DNA from: Cynocephalus volans
Taxonomy: Eukaryota > Chordata > Mammalia > Dermoptera > Cynocephalidae
Reading direction: 5' to 3'
DNA: 64,000 nt
Assembly (NCBI RefSeq): GCF_027409185.1
Contig: NC_084469.1
Coordinates: 30,928,293 to 30,992,292, forward strand
Part shown: positions 1-19,647 of the stretch, one piece after another
Position numbering within the stretch: the first letter of the stretch is position 1
How the letters are laid out: every line of letters starts with the position of its first letter
Position numbers and translations under genes: made by a program
The notes under the pieces: generated by a model
Database searches by the model: none
What the model was told of the DNA's origin: nothing
The model's input: only the letters and a program-made list of their open reading frames with translations

Positions 1-7364
<7,364 letters not shown>

Positions 7365-7397
7365 CTTTGTCAGATCCTCTGTGGCCCAAAATGCAGC
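7365..7397 (-). other. TRPV1: TRPV1 5' UTR part of the first coding exon
   Basis: A short 5' UTR segment between the proposed acceptor (CAG at 7400-7398, preceded by a pyrimidine-rich stretch) and the ATG. Further non-coding 5' exons, known for human TRPV1, would lie at higher coordinates and cannot be fixed from sequence alone. Confidence 0.6.
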
Positions 7398-8066
7398 CTG
7401 CAGGCAGCCAGCAAGACAGGGTTTGTTTCCAGCTTGAAGACTGCACATCCTCAGCCCCCACCTGCCCTCCTTGCCAAGGCCCCTGTGAAACAGGACATCC
7501 CAAAGGTCCAACTGGCTGCTGCCACCAGCTCCCCAGAAATAAAGTTTTCAGGACAGTACCTCCCTTGCCACTACCCCTCACCCGCACCCCCCTCACCCCC
7601 CCCCCGCCACCACCAGAGGCCCCAGGGGTGAGCAGGCCTAGCAGTCGTGGGCTGTCCTGCAGCCACTGACATCTGCCTCTGGGGGTAGATGGGCTTCCCA
7701 TCTTAGAGCCAGCAGGCTCTGGGGGACTTGTGTTAGCTGGGTCCCTCTTCTTCTCTGGGCTTCAGGTGCCTTGTCTGCAGCATGAGGGTGATAACCACGG
7801 CTCGCCTCCATCCCAAGATCAGAACGAGGGAAACAACAGGAGTGGCTGTTGCTGGCTGCATTCAGGGAGGAACTCAGTGATCAGGATGGCTCAGCCCCAA
7901 AAAGCCCAGTGGTCTGTGTCCTCGAATGGTGACCAGCAGAGAGTAACAGACTCATGCTCTGCACTGCAGGGCTTTCCTGTGCCACGTGTCCACATGCCAT
8001 CAGCCACGTGCATGGCACGCCTTTGCTCTTCAACCTGGCTGCCGTGACCACTGAGTTCCTAAAGGA

Positions 8067-8095
8067 TTGTGTGTGTGTGTGTGCACGCGCGCGTG
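8067..8095. repeat. Alternating purine-pyrimidine tract (TG)n(CG)n
   Basis: A run of GT repeats leading into GCACGCGCGCGTGC. Strict purine-pyrimidine alternation of about 29 bp is the classical Z-DNA-forming type. Confidence 0.85.
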
Positions 8096-9084
8096 CTTTT
8101 AGTCATTTCTGTGAAGCTAGTATATTTCAAGCATTCTGGCCCTGAACTTTTAGGCTTGAAGTGATTTGGGGCTGGTGGGCCACCTAGGCCTGAACACCTA
8201 GAGACAAGCCAGCAAGCGAGTCGGCACACGCAGCTGTAAGCGCACGTTGATACTGTTTTCCGTTCCCTTCCTAACCCCGTGGCCCATGCTTCCTCTGCTC
8301 CTGGCTGGGCAGCCCCACTTCCTGGTACCCAGGGCTGTCCCACACAGTCCATCTCAGGGCTCTTTGCTCCCATGGTGCCTCCACCTGGTTTCTTTTTCCT
8401 CCTTCTCCTCCTGCCCAAATCCTACTGCCTCTCAGATGCCACCTCCCCTCGGGATCCAGCACTGATTCAGCCTCCTCCACGAAGCCCCCTAATCCTTGCA
8501 CTGGTCACGCTCCCTCCCCCCTCCAGAGGGGTCCTGTTCCTTCCTTCCTTCATGGCCATCTCAGCACAGTCCACCATGTGGTCTAGCAATTTCTATCTCT
8601 CTGCTTTATCTCCCCCATGCTCTGTGACCTCCCCAATCCATCTCTTTATGGAAGAGCTGTGCTGGTCATCATGGGGGAGATAAGAGAGATCAGATACAGA
8701 CCTTCTAATTCTTGTTTCCATAGGAAGGTAGAGAGAGCAGTGCTCCAGCAGTGGCTGGATTCCAGGAAACAGCCACAGGAGTGGGAGGCTTCACAAAGTA
8801 CTGCGTTTTTAAGTGAAAATTCAGGCAGTGAAAATGCAGAGCACATGGCTGGGCTATGGCAATAAATTAGCTGCGGTCTGATGAATAAAACGAGGCAGCC
8901 TCACCACCTGGCATCCTATGAGCAGGACAGAGCGCTGACTACCAGCCCATTTCCCTTCCTGCCTGCTGATCTGCTTTCAGGAGGGCCTGAGTCTTTCTCT
9001 GATTCATCCATCAGATGGACACCCCATAGCAGGAAGTGCTCCCAGCCACAGAAATCCCCACTTCCGACCGCTCCCCCACTGGTT

Positions 9085-9480
9085 CATCCATCACTCAGCA
9101 CTCATCTACTGAGTCCTACTGGGTGCCCAGCTCTGTGCTAGGGACACAGGGAGGAGTCAGACCCTGAGACAAAAACCAGGTGCTGGCCGGGGCGGAGGGA
9201 CTGCAAGAGATGTCGGGGTGCTGAAGAAGGCTTCGTGGACGAGTGACAGAGGGGCTGGAGCTGGAAGGGGAGCAGGGTTAGGCTGGGGCTGGGGGAAAGG
9301 GCAGAGTAGAGGGATCCGCAGAGTAGCTGATGAGGAGGAAGTCAGAGGGACCAGAGGACAGGCAGCAGGGTTAGAGCCAGTTGGCTGTCAGCCTTGAATT
9401 CCAAGGAACAGAATGTGGACATTACTTCATGGATGGTAGGAAGTCAGAAGTAGCTTCAGAAGCATGGAGACAGGGCGCCT
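9085..9480 (+). repeat. L2 LINE 3'-end fragment
   Basis: Motifs CTACTGAGTCCTACTGGGTG and CTGTGCTAGGGACACAGGGA are the L2 3'-end signature. The part beyond 9300 is diverged and assigned with less certainty. Confidence 0.6.
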
Positions 9481-9514
9481 GCCAGCACTTAAAAGGCACA
9501 GGAGGCTAATGAGA

Positions 9515-9720
9515 ATAAATGACATGTTTAAGCATGTGCTCTGCACAAAGCAAACACTGTTCTAAGCACTTCACATGCATTCACTCACTCAATGCTCACA
9601 ACATCCCTAAGAGGAAATATTTCCCAGATGAGGAAACTGAGGCACAGAGAGGTTATGTTACTTGCCCGAGGTCACACGGTTAGTAACCTGGATTTGATCC
9701 CAGGCAGCCAGGCTCCAGAG
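9515..9720 (-). repeat. MIR SINE
   Basis: Contains the reverse complement of the MIR core: GATGAGGAAACTGAGGCACA, then GTTACTTGCCCGAGGTCACA and a GGATTTGATCCCAGGCAGCC end. Confidence 0.85.
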
Positions 9721-11099
9721 CATCTCCAGGACTCTATGACCACTGTCAGGGCTCAGAGCTCTTTTTTGGCCATTCAACTCAGCCCCATACTTGACTCCAG
9801 CCCTTGGGGACCAGTCAGACCAGGCACTCCCACCCCTGGGGACAGCCATAAGGCCCAAACTTGAAACACCCTCCTGCTCAAACAAGCACCCCAGGAAGCT
9901 CAAAACCCCAAAATGAAGCATGAATAAGACCTAGGCCATATCCCACACCTGGCTCTCCCAGAAATGTCTGTGGTCTCCCCTTGGATAAGGCTGGATACAA
10001 AACCAAAGTAATCCCTAACCAGCAGCTTTTAACAGCCCAACAAGAGAGCACCTATCAGCAGGAGCCTCTGCAAACCTTTCAGCAATGTTCTTTGTCAGCG
10101 GCTTTGCCTCTTTCCCTGACTGGTCCCAATTTATCTGAACACAGTAAACAGGAAGCAGCCCACACATTACTGTCACTGAGTCAGTCAACAAACCCTGAAT
10201 CTACACTGCGCACTGCACCTGATTCCATACTGGAAACCAAACTTCTCCCAAGGCAAAGGGTGGGACAGGTAGTAAGGGGCCATTTGCTCTAGGCTGGGAA
10301 GGGGAACAAGGACAGAATAGTCTGTCACTGTCAGGCCTGGGGTGTACTCTGCACATGAACCCCACAGTGAGGCACCTGCCACAGCAGAATATTCTGCGGT
10401 GGTGGGGCGGTGGGGGAGATTTCCTACCGTGATCTAGGCAGACATGTTGGTTGTCTGATGGAGATGGTGGTTTACACGAGACTCACAAACTCATCAATCT
10501 GGACTGAAGGATGGTCATGAAAGAACGACCCTGCTCACAAAGACCCAGTTTGACCTCTGGGTCTTTCTCAACTCCAGAGCCGGAGAGGACATTAGCCACA
10601 CCTGGGAGACATCCCCTTCTTCTCTCCCCAGTCCAGGTGAGACATCCTGGGGTGTGGCTGTCCTACTCCCCTCTGTGCCCAAAGCGTCCATCCCTGCAGC
10701 CTCTTGGGAGCACCTCCCTCTTGCTGCCTGTGACATTCTGAGAAACTGGGAGAACACCGGCCTGGGACCCAGCCAGCTCATTCTAGTCCCCTCATCCTAC
10801 CTGAGCATCTCCAAAAGAGGGATGCAGAACTGGGGGCTTCCCAACCCGGGGATGAAGAACAGAGGAACTCTTTCCGAGAACAAGGAGACAGCAGAGCCGG
10901 ACAAGAACCCAGGGCTCCTGCCTCCCAGCCCCACACTCCTCCCCTCCACAGAGAGGGCAGTGCACTGAAAACCCCCAGCCTCCAAGCGGGGTGACTCTGA
11001 TGCAGAAGCACATACAATAAACGTGGATAAGAACCACCACCCCCTTCACTGCCCGCATGCTGGCGATGAGCTGGGCCGTGCGCACTACAGCTTCAGCCT

Positions 11100-11215
11100 C
11101 ACATCACCTTGGAGGCAGCCACTGTTAGCCCCAGTTTCCAGATGGAATAACTGAGGCGCTGCGAGTCTAGTTGAACTGCCCGTAGTCACACAGCTGCAGA
11201 GTGGCAGGGCCCAGC
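11100..11215 (-). repeat. MIR SINE
   Basis: Reverse-complement MIR core: CCAGATGGAATAACTGAGGC, followed by GTAGTCACACAGCTGCAGAG. Confidence 0.75.
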
Positions 11216-11263
11216 TCACTATGCCATTCTAAAAGTTAACATCTGTGTTGGCCATCAAACAAC

Positions 11264-11640
11264 ATGAGGGACTCACCAGCTAGACGCAGGCACAACCCAG
11301 ACCCGGCAGGCGCCCGCAGGCTCGAAGGCGGCTGCTACTTGAAGGCAGATGTGGCTGCTGTGGGAGGGGAGCAGCCTCCCTGCCCCCGCGAGGGTCCCGG
11401 CCCCTCCCCGGGCCTGGCCGCGGCTGCTGCACGCTGGCAGGGGTGGGCTGTGGGTGCACTCTGGCACTCAAGGCAAACGTTTCCAGCAATGGCAGCAGCT
11501 GCTGTTGCCGCAGCTCTGATTCCCAGAGGATACCAAAGCTTTTCCCATCATTTTTGCCCTTTTTCAGAAACCACTTAGCCGCTGCCCCTCCTCCAGCCAT
11601 GCCAGGGCTGCAGTACACTTACTAGAGCGGCACATAGCCC
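11264..11640 (-). promoter_or_regulatory. GC-rich patch, possible TRPV1 5' exon or promoter
   Basis: Locally GC-rich with clustered CpGs and GGCCGCGGCTGCTGC-like sequence in an otherwise repeat-rich 5' flank of a minus-strand gene. Human TRPV1 has alternative non-coding first exons upstream of its coding region, so this is a candidate only. No TATA box or clear splice donor decides it. Confidence 0.3.
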
Positions 11641-12159
11641 AGAGGCAGCCAGAGCCGTGACCTCAGCTCTCGGGGCCTCCCGAGCCCACTGCTCCTGCAC
11701 ACAGAGGTCTGAGGAGAAGCTTGACAAATACACCTGCAAACCAGAGATGTAAAAACTGGTGTCCTGGAACTGCTTCATTATCGAAATGAAGCAGGAACAG
11801 GATGGTCATGTCCCCTGTCACCCAGTCCTGGCCTGGCATTTAGGGACCTGTTTTGAGACCCTTCGCAACCTGCGAGTGTCTGCCTCTCTCTTGCCTGTCT
11901 ACCCAAACCTGGGGTAAATGGCTTCCGGGTCTGCCAGGTCCTGGCCTTTCTCAACTGGGGTTCTTCAGTGAACCATAGAACACAGAAAATGATGAGACAC
12001 AGCCTGAAATGAGCAGCCACCTGCAGAAAGGGCCAATGCAGCCCTGCCTGGAGTAGCCCTAAAGCTCTGATCCCTGAATCAAGGCGCTGAAGTGCAGACA
12101 CCTTATTGATTCTGGATGACAGTTTTCAAAGAACTTTCCAAAACCCACTCTCCCAGTCC

Positions 12160-12290
12160 ACATCCCTGGGCAGTGGGAGGGCAGACACGGTCACGCCCAT
12201 TGTGCAGGTGAGAAATCTGTGACACTGAGCAATTAGACAATTGCCCAGGTCACATCGCTGGTCTGGGTATGGAAGCTGGCCCATCCCACC
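12160..12290 (-). repeat. MIR SINE, diverged
   Basis: CATTGTGCAGGTGAGAAATC, then TTGCCCAGGTCACATCGCTG, a diverged reverse-complement MIR core. Confidence 0.65.
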
Positions 12291-12349
12291 TCACCCATGC
12301 TCAGACAACTTTTTATGTTTTGTGTGCCGTTTTAGCTTCAATTAATATG

Positions 12350-13020
12350 AGCCTTGGAATTCATTCTTTTTGTTTAATTGTGATAAAATACATATAACAT
12401 AAAATTTACCATATTAACCATTTTTAAGTATACAGTTCAGTAGCATTAAGTATATTCATCATTGTGTCACCATCACCCCTGTGCATTTCTAGAACTTTTC
12501 CATCTTCCCAAACTGAAACTTGGTGCCCATTAAACTATAACCCATTCCCCTGTCTCCCGGCCCCTAGAAACCACTCTTCTACTTTCTGCCTGTGTGAAGT
12601 TGACTATTCTGGGTACTTCATGTAAGTGGGGTCATACAGTATTTGTCCTTCTGTGACTGGCTTATTTCACTTGGAATGATGTCCTCAAGGTTCATCCTTG
12701 TAGCATGTGTCGGAATTTTCTTCTCTTTTAAGGCTGAATAATATGAGGGTACTTCAAAAGGTTCATGGGAAGATTAGAATTATCTTTGATTCTGTTTTCC
12801 ACCGACATTTTGGAGTGCCCTGGTTTTCCACCGTATGCGTATACCTCATTTTGTTGGTCCATTCATCGGTCCTCAGACACCTGAGTTGCTTCCACGTTTT
12901 GGCTGTTGTGAATGATGCTGCTCTGAACATGGGTGTGCAAAATCGGCTCATGTCCCTGCTTTCTTTCAATTCTTCGGGGTACATACCCAGACGTGGAGTC
13001 TGTAATATGTGTAAGACTCG
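12350..13020 (-). mobile_element. Old L1 3'-end fragment, antisense
   Basis: Reverse complement of an L1 3' region: TTGTGATAAAATACATATAA, GTCACCATCACCCCTGTGCA, GACTGGCTTATTTCACTTGG and TTGTGAATGATGCTGCTCTG. Interrupted by a short inverted-repeat element at 12743-12823. Confidence 0.85.
12743..12823. mobile_element. Short mariner-like MITE inside the L1
   Basis: About 80 bp with imperfect terminal inverted repeats: GGGTACTTCAAAAGGTTCAT on the left and CATTTTGGAGTGCCC on the right. It interrupts the L1 where the consensus continues from AATAATA to CCGTATG. The family name is from memory of similar mariner-derived elements. Confidence 0.55.
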
Positions 13021-15240
13021 CCAGAAGTGACGCTTCACCTCGAAAGTCCTTTGAGGTCATTTTCCTTCCAACCATGTGGGCCAGAGCAACGTCCAAGAAG
13101 GGGGGAGAGTGTACTTCTCCCCCAGAACATTCCGTCAAGCTCCATAGTGGTTTCTGCCTCCAGTGAAAACAACACACTACACTAAGCATGCCCCTCTGTT
13201 AACAGAGCCCTTGGGTGCTAACTGCATCACCCAGAGTCTACACGGCACCTGTGCGTGCTCCAGGGCCTGCAGGGCAAATCCTGGCCCTCCTTCTTGGTCT
13301 CCCCGTCGTGTTCTTCCCCTACACACAGGGGTTGCCCAGGACCTACCCTCAGTCTTATCTCTTCCTACCCCACAAACTCTCCCTGGGGACCCCCATCCCT
13401 CCCTCCCAAGGGCCTGTCTGAGGCTTCCAAGCCAGCAACTCTGTCCAGGTGTCCAGCCCAGCCCTCTCCTCTGAGCTCCATCCCTGTCTCCCTGAATCAG
13501 CAGGTGAAGACCACAAACCCCTTCCCCTTGGCATATCCCAAGATGGATCCTCTTCCCTCCAGTCAGCTCCCCCTCAATGTTTCCCACCTATAAAGGCACC
13601 AATTTCTTCTGGTCACCATATCCAACGTGCTTTGCCATCTCCAGCTGCTTCTCTGCCATCTTGGTCTGAGCTACGCTCCTGTGGCTCACATCAATCCCTC
13701 CTTCTACTGGCGGCCCCATCCCTCTCACCTGAAGTGCCAAAAGCGCATCCCTTCCCCAGTCCATTCTCCTCTCACCCCCACCCTACCACCTCCCCATAAG
13801 CAGTCCTACAACATCATCCTGGTGGTGTCCCCTCGCCTCTCATTGGTCCCCACCTCTCGAACTTGCACCCTGAGTCCACGGCCCCTATCTCCTCTCCCAC
13901 TGCAGCCCACCCTCATTCGTCAGCTGGCATGCTAACTGCTGCCTCCACGCTTTTCCCCTGACCTCCTGCCCAACATGCTTGCGCTATCCATCCCATTAAC
14001 GACCAAGCCCATCTTCAGGTGCCAGGTGAGACCTCTGGATGCCAGGATTCCACAATTCAAATCTCACCTTCTCCAAAAGTCCTCCCTGCTCAAGGGCCCT
14101 CCACCTAAAGTACTCACCTTCAAACTCCTACAGAGATTTCAACCTACAGATCCTTATGGCAATTGGTACCTATGATCACAATGACAATAGCAGTCACGGT
14201 CATGAACATTTATTGAGTATATATAATGTGCCAGGTTCTGGGATAATCACTTTATTTCTCACTGGACTCAAAAATTTCGTGAACTGGGTACGATTTTGTC
14301 CCCACTTTACCAACAAAGAAATGAAGCACAGATGGGCTATGTAACTCGTCCGAGGACAGTGACAATTGTACTAGTCTCATCTGGAGCTCCTGAAAGCTTG
14401 TGCTGAGATTTCACTTCTCTGATTTTTGTGTCTTGCTTTGCAGATTTTAAATGGCTCCAGAGCAAGACAAGGCTCGCATGCCCTTCTCTGAAGCTAGCAC
14501 TGTGCCTTGCCCCAAGTAGCACTCAGGAAATACTCATTGGCTTGGCTTTATTGGAGCAATATCTGCACTAAAACTCATGACTCAGTGGCAGGGACAAGAC
14601 CTCGGGGTTGGGCATCAGTGCCATCAGCGTGGCTTTCTGGGTCATCTTTTCAAACAGGGTGTTCTCGAATCTATGTAATGATGTACCCATTAAAACTCCT
14701 GTAAGTAGATCATGTTTTAATGATGACTTCTGGGAGAGGGCTCTTCTCTAAACTCTGGTTTGATGGGGACAAGAGGCAGCACGGGAAAGAGGCAAGTGGT
14801 TGGGCCAAGTCTGTTATGACAGATGCTAAAAACCGCTAACAGCGCTAATGGCCAGTTTTCTCTGTTCATGTTACCACCAGGGGGCACATTGACTAAAGCT
14901 GAGCTCTTGTCCCTGGCAATGAGAGTCAAATGCCTTTTTTTCGTCTACGTGGGTTCCTCTCAGATTTGAGGCCAGACTTTCTGGCACAGCTAGAAACCAG
15001 GAAATTGCCATGTGATAAAAAAAAAAAAACTTGGTTACCAAAATCGGGAACTGTCAGCCTGACATCTCCAGGAGGAACCAGGCAGGAACCAAGTGGTGAT
15101 AGTCCCAGGCCCAGGAACAGTGGTTAAGGCACATCTGCAGGTGCCTGTAACCTGCCCGAGGGCAGTGACAGCTCTACTAGTCTCATCTTGAGCATTCTAA
15201 ATCTTGTATTAGGATTTAACATCTCTGGTTTTTGTATCTA
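13021..15240. other. TRPV1-SHPK interval, unique C-rich sequence and MIR
   Basis: 13,150-13,950 is pyrimidine-rich unique sequence with only accidental frames. 14,190-14,360 is a MIR. 14,345-14,465 resembles 15,150-15,250 (see findings). No exon is supported. Confidence 0.6.
14190..14360 (-). repeat. MIR SINE
   Basis: CATTTATTGAGTATATATAA, GTGCCAGGTTCTGGGATAAT and AACAAAGAAATGAAGCACAG form a reverse-complement MIR. Confidence 0.7.
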
Positions 15241-15254
15241 GCTTCCCAGATTTT

Positions 15255-16064
15255 TTTTTTATGTGATGTATTTCCACGCTACATTTTTTTATTTTAATTT
15301 ATCAATATACAATTCCTCTTTTCCCACCCTCCCTCTCCCCCATCAACATCATATCTGTTCCCCATTCTTAACAAGTTCAAGGAATTGTGATTGTTGTGTC
15401 TTCTTTTTGTTTCCCCACCACCCCATTAATTTGTTTGTATATTTATTTATTTTTATTAGCTCCCACAAGTGAGAGAACATGCAGTATTTCTCTTTCTATG
15501 CCTGGCTTATTTCACTTAATATAATTTTCTCTAAGTCCATCCATGTTGCTGCGAATGGTAGTATTTCATTTTTTTATAGCAGGTTGTGTAGATCCATAGT
15601 GTAGATACACCACATTTTCCTTATCCACTCATCCAATGACGGGCATTTAGGCTGGTTCCCACGCTTGGCTACTGTAAATAGCACAGCAATAAACATGGGA
15701 GTACGGGTATCCCTTGGACACGATGATTTCCATTCCTCTGGGTATATTCCCAGCAATGGAATAGCTGGGTCATATGCTAGATCTATCTCTAATTGTTTGA
15801 GGAACCTCCATACCATTTTCCATAAAGGCTGCACCACTTTGCAGTCCCACCAACAATGTAGGAACATTTCTATATTCCAACAGTGAACTAGCAGAAAAAG
15901 AAATCAAGAAAGCTTGCCCATTGACAATAGTCACCAAAAAAATAAAATACCTAGGAATAAAGTTAACCAAGGATATGAGAAATCTCTACAACGAGAACTA
16001 CAAAACACTGTTGAAAGAAATTAAACAAGAAGATGGAAAGGTATCCGATGCTCTTGGATTTGTT
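15255..16064 (-). mobile_element. Recent L1 insertion with 5' inversion (twin priming)
   Basis: 15255-15883 is the reverse complement of an L1 3' end (poly-A tail read as T run at the left, 3' UTR, end of ORF2). From about 15884 to 16064 the sequence is L1 ORF2 in the opposite (sense) orientation, giving a peptide with KKIKYLGIKLTKDMRNLYNE. A perfect 14-bp target duplication GCTTCCCAGATTTT lies at 15241-15254 and 16065-16078. Head-to-head 3' and inverted 5' segments between one duplication are the hallmark of twin priming. Truncated and non-autonomous. Confidence 0.9.
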
Positions 16065-17699
16065 GCTTCCCAGATTTTAAATGGCTTCAGGGGTTCCTGG
16101 ATCCAGACAGCAAACAGCAAACCTGGAAGAAAACTACCTTCCTTTCTGCATTTGATCTGTGCGTTAGTGTCACTGGTGCCCACCTGAGTCTAAAAGACCA
16201 GCTTCTGAGGAGGGCAGGGGTCTGTGAGAAAGTCAGCATCTTCCAGAAGTGGACGGAGCTGGCAATTTGAGCTAGGGAGGGATCAGGCACCTCCTCAGCA
16301 CAGAGCAACTGGAGCCCTGCTCTGCAGAGCTGTGTCCCAGGGCAAGGACTGGGAACAAGGGGGAGAAGGGCAGATGGAGTGTTGGGTGTAGTCATAGAAT
16401 GGATCCGAGATTGAAGAGGCCCAGCTGTGCCAGACGCCGGCTGCATGAACTTGGGCTGATGGCTGAACTTCTGGGTCTGCTTCTTCATCCACAAAACAGG
16501 AAAGAGCACCTGCTTTATGGGGCTTTGCTGTGGATTAATGAAGATGCCAGGTGTGAATGGGCTCTGTGAGCTGGTAAAGCTCTAGGCAGGCATGAGGGAT
16601 ATTTTGTTCTTATCCTCAGAATTTCAGCATAAGAACCACATCTGCTGACTGCCGAGCTGTATCCGGCCATTAGCTTGAGGTTGTGACTAATTGCTTTTTA
16701 ATGAAAAAAAAAACAAGTTTGATTAATGTTTCATGAGTCACACAAGCAAGCATCTCTATATGGAGAATATCTCACTTTCAAAGACTTGACCTATGCATCT
16801 AATCGTAACTGAGGGAAGAGATCAGCTGTGCTTTGCAAATCCCCCAGCAAGGCAGTAGGGTGGTCTCTGCCCTCAGGGAGCCCACGATGGATGGGACAGG
16901 AAGATCTGAACAAGCTCTCTCTGATGCTAAGCAGGGAGCAGCACCCCGTAACAGGCACAAGCCAGGGGCTCGGGGGCCAGCAGGCTGTGCCAACAGCAAA
17001 CATTGAGCCGGGTCCTGGACTCCAGCTGCAGCTGTAAACTAATGGCAGATATGCCACTGGGGAGACTGTGTGCAGCAGGCGGATGGCATTTGGGCTGGGC
17101 CTTGGACAAGACATAGGATTCTGCCCTGTGAGGAGGACATTCCAAACATGGGCATCAGCCTCAGTTAAGGTGCAGGAGGACAGGGCAGGGAATGCCTAAC
17201 AGGGACTCGGCCCTCAAGGAGCTTTCAGTCTGCTTGAGAAGAATAGTAAAATAGAGACCATGAAAGCACATAAACATCATGTGGATATAGTCAAGGGCCA
17301 AAGGCAGGGTGTGTGTGACAGGAGACAGGGTGCAAGCTGGGGGAGCTGTATTCACTCCTCTGCCCTGTGCTGGGTTGGGCCCCACCATCTCTCTCCTGGC
17401 CTCCTCCTATCAGACCCCACCTCCTGTGACACCTGCAATCCAATCCAGCGTCCACTGTCAGCTGTACTCCTATAGCCCATGAAGCCCCAGTACTCCAAAC
17501 TAACTCCACTGCCTGCAGGAGAAAGCCCAATCCCTGGCATGCAAGACCCTCCACGGTCAGGCCAATGCTGCCAGCCACAACTCCCATGACATCCTTTCAT
17601 TTGCCCTCTGACCAAGTTACACCAGACCATTTGTCATACCCTGGACATGCCAATCACTTTAATGTGGATACATTCACCTAGCCTGACCCCTCTGCCTAG

Positions 17700-17890
17700 A
17701 ATGAAGAGAGTGGACTCTGGGGTTTGAATTCCAGCACTGTGATCTCAGGCAAGTTGCTTTTTGTGTATCAGTTTCTCCACCTGTCAAAAGGGGATAACAG
17801 TACTCACCTTCCACGATTATTATAAAGATAAATGAGTTCAAACAAGCAGAGTTCAGATCAGGTCCCAGTGCATTGCAAGCATGCAAAGAA
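17700..17890 (+). repeat. MIR SINE
   Basis: Sense MIR: AGTGGACTCTGGGGTTTGAA, CAGGCAAGTTGCTTTTTGTG, CAGTTTCTCCACCTGTCAAA, then a GATAATAG-like 3' part. Confidence 0.8.
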
Positions 17891-18146
17891 TGTTAACTGT
17901 TGCTAGTGTTAATGGACTGAAACTCTCCGAGGTTTAGTTCGATGTCACTTGCATGAAGAACAAATTGCTCCTCCTTCTGGGCATGTGGGTAACTGTCATG
18001 GTGTTTATTTCATTCCCTAGTGATAGAAATTCAACAACACATGGCCATGCCTGACAGAACACCCAGCTCCTACTAGGTGCCCTATAGTAAGACTAGTCTG
18101 GGTCTGTGCTGGGAGCAACGGAGACTTCTTAGGCACAGCCTCTACT

Positions 18147-18470
18147 GTGACTGCAGTGGTCAGGATGAACTAAGTTATGCTGTGGCAACAAGCAACCCCC
18201 AAATATCACTGGCTTCAGACATCAGAGGCTTATTTCTCAGTCATGCTGTGTGTCTCTTACCAGTTGGGGGGCGGGGGAGGCCCTGCACCATGTTGTCCTC
18301 ACACAGGGACCCAGGCTGACCGAAGCTTCCACTCTCTGGCAGAGGGAAGAGAGTGTGGCACATAGCACACCAGCCCCTCGTACAGACTCTGCCCAGCAGT
18401 GACACACTCTGCTCACATTTCACTGGCCAGAGCAAATCAGGTGGGTAGGTGCAGCCCTACCACATGCTCG
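18147..18470. repeat. Ancient MER-class interspersed repeat
   Basis: CTGTGGCAACAAGCAACCCC, GGCTTATTTCTCAGTCATGC and CATTTCACTGGCCAGAGCAA are familiar from an old mammalian interspersed family; I cannot name the subfamily. Confidence 0.5.
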
Positions 18471-18969
18471 TGAGATCACGATGTGGGTGCACAGCCCTAA
18501 TGACTACAGCAGTAGCCTGGTACATCTTTTGAGCATGCTGGTCTCAGATGCTAACCGGCACCTCCCGGGAATGAGGACAGAAGCAGTGAGTGGTTTGTGA
18601 CTTTAGGCTGGAGAACTGAGGCCCTGGCAACTGTCCTCAATCCCACCCCATGGAGGCTCCAGGCCATGTACAATGGGAGCAGCAGCAGGACCAAGGCTCA
18701 GCCCTCAGGGGGAGGGTGGATACATGGTCTGGAAAGGCGACAGAGTTCCAACACCATGCTGGGCACAGGGTTGGCTGCCTGGGCTTGCAGGACACTTATC
18801 TCATTTCTAACCTTACACGTACAGACTCCGTCCACAGCATCCTGCAGAGGGCCGCTTCCTCCTGACAGGCAGGGCTGTCGTCCTTCAGCCCATCCTTCTC
18901 TCTCGCTGGCCTTCCTCAGGGGCTCAATATGATGGTGTCTGAACTCATTCTGGCTGAGATAAAAACTAC

Positions 18970-19200
18970 AGAAATTATCCCCCTTATCCCTAGGGCGTAC
19001 ATTCCAAGACCCCCTGCAGATGCCTGAAATCGCAGATAGTACCAAACTCTATGTATGCTATGTTTTTTCTTATACCTGTGATAAATTTTAATTTACAAAT
19101 TAGGCACAGTAAGAGATTAACGATGATAATAATAAAATAAGACAATTATAACAATATAATGTGATAAAAGTTATCATTTACCGTGGCCATAACTTTTACA
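18970..19200. repeat. Old DNA-transposon-like remnant
   Basis: ACATTCCAAGACCCCCTGCA, GTACCAAACTCTATGTATGC, then AT-rich sequence with TTAGGCACAGTAAGAGATTA, a familiar non-autonomous mammalian repeat. Subfamily not assigned. Confidence 0.5.
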
Positions 19201-19297
19201 GTTTGAGGTGTGACAGCAAAAGCAACATAAATTCTTTTTTTCTTCTTCACAATTTCACAGATAGAAGATTCGTTCTTTCTGAGGTTTAAAGTCCACA

Positions 19298-19647
19298 TTT
19301 ATTTTGTCTCTGTCTACTGGTGAACCACGGATGAGCCTGCTGGCCAGGAGGCTGGGCTACTATTCCTTCTCTCTCTTTCTTATTTTCCACATTTACATTT
19401 GCAACCAGCTCCCAGGTGGCTCTCTTTTGGAAGGCACTGATTTGGGATCTGGTTGGTGAGTCCTGGCTACATTATCAGAGTAATGTATGTCCTGAAGGTA
19501 CGTTATCAGCCAAGACAATACCCTGCAAACAAGCATTCTTTATAAACTGCCCACAGAACTGTTCGGAAAAAAGATGACCCAGAGATGGTGTTGGGAATGT
19601 GAATGAGGGAAAATTGGCAATAGCCCTTTAGCCAAAGAGTTTGCTGA
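19298..19647 (-). other. SHPK: SHPK 3' UTR with candidate poly(A) signal
   Basis: The first AATAAA on the minus strand after the stop is at 19303-19298 (TTTATT on the plus strand). The true 3' UTR may be longer. Confidence 0.45.

Larger units (their letters stand above)
7398..12300. other. TRPV1 5' region, left half (5' UTR introns or flank)
   Basis: No coding exon is supported. It contains a TG/CG alternating tract (8067-8095), L2-like sequence near 9085-9480, MIR copies (9515-9720, 11100-11215, 12160-12290) and a GC-richer patch at 11264-11640. Human TRPV1 has several non-coding first exons in the matching region, so some may lie here, but splice sites alone do not identify them. Confidence 0.6.
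16079..18940. other. TRPV1-SHPK interval, MIR, L2 and MER-type remnants
   Basis: Holds MIR copies near 16,420-16,590 and 17,700-17,900, L2-like antisense sequence near 17,430-17,690, and an ancient MER-type remnant at 18,147-18,470. The rest is unique. No exon is supported. Confidence 0.6.

Noticed and set aside
7365-7511. N-terminal extension of TRPV1 from the ATG at 7511
   Set aside because: The frame is open, but the MKKW start is conserved in mammals, its ATG has a good context, and a splice acceptor lies at 7398-7400, leaving no in-exon upstream ATG.
15665-16187. Frames resembling reverse-transcriptase protein
   Set aside because: They are pieces of the truncated, 5'-inverted L1 and not a functional or host gene.
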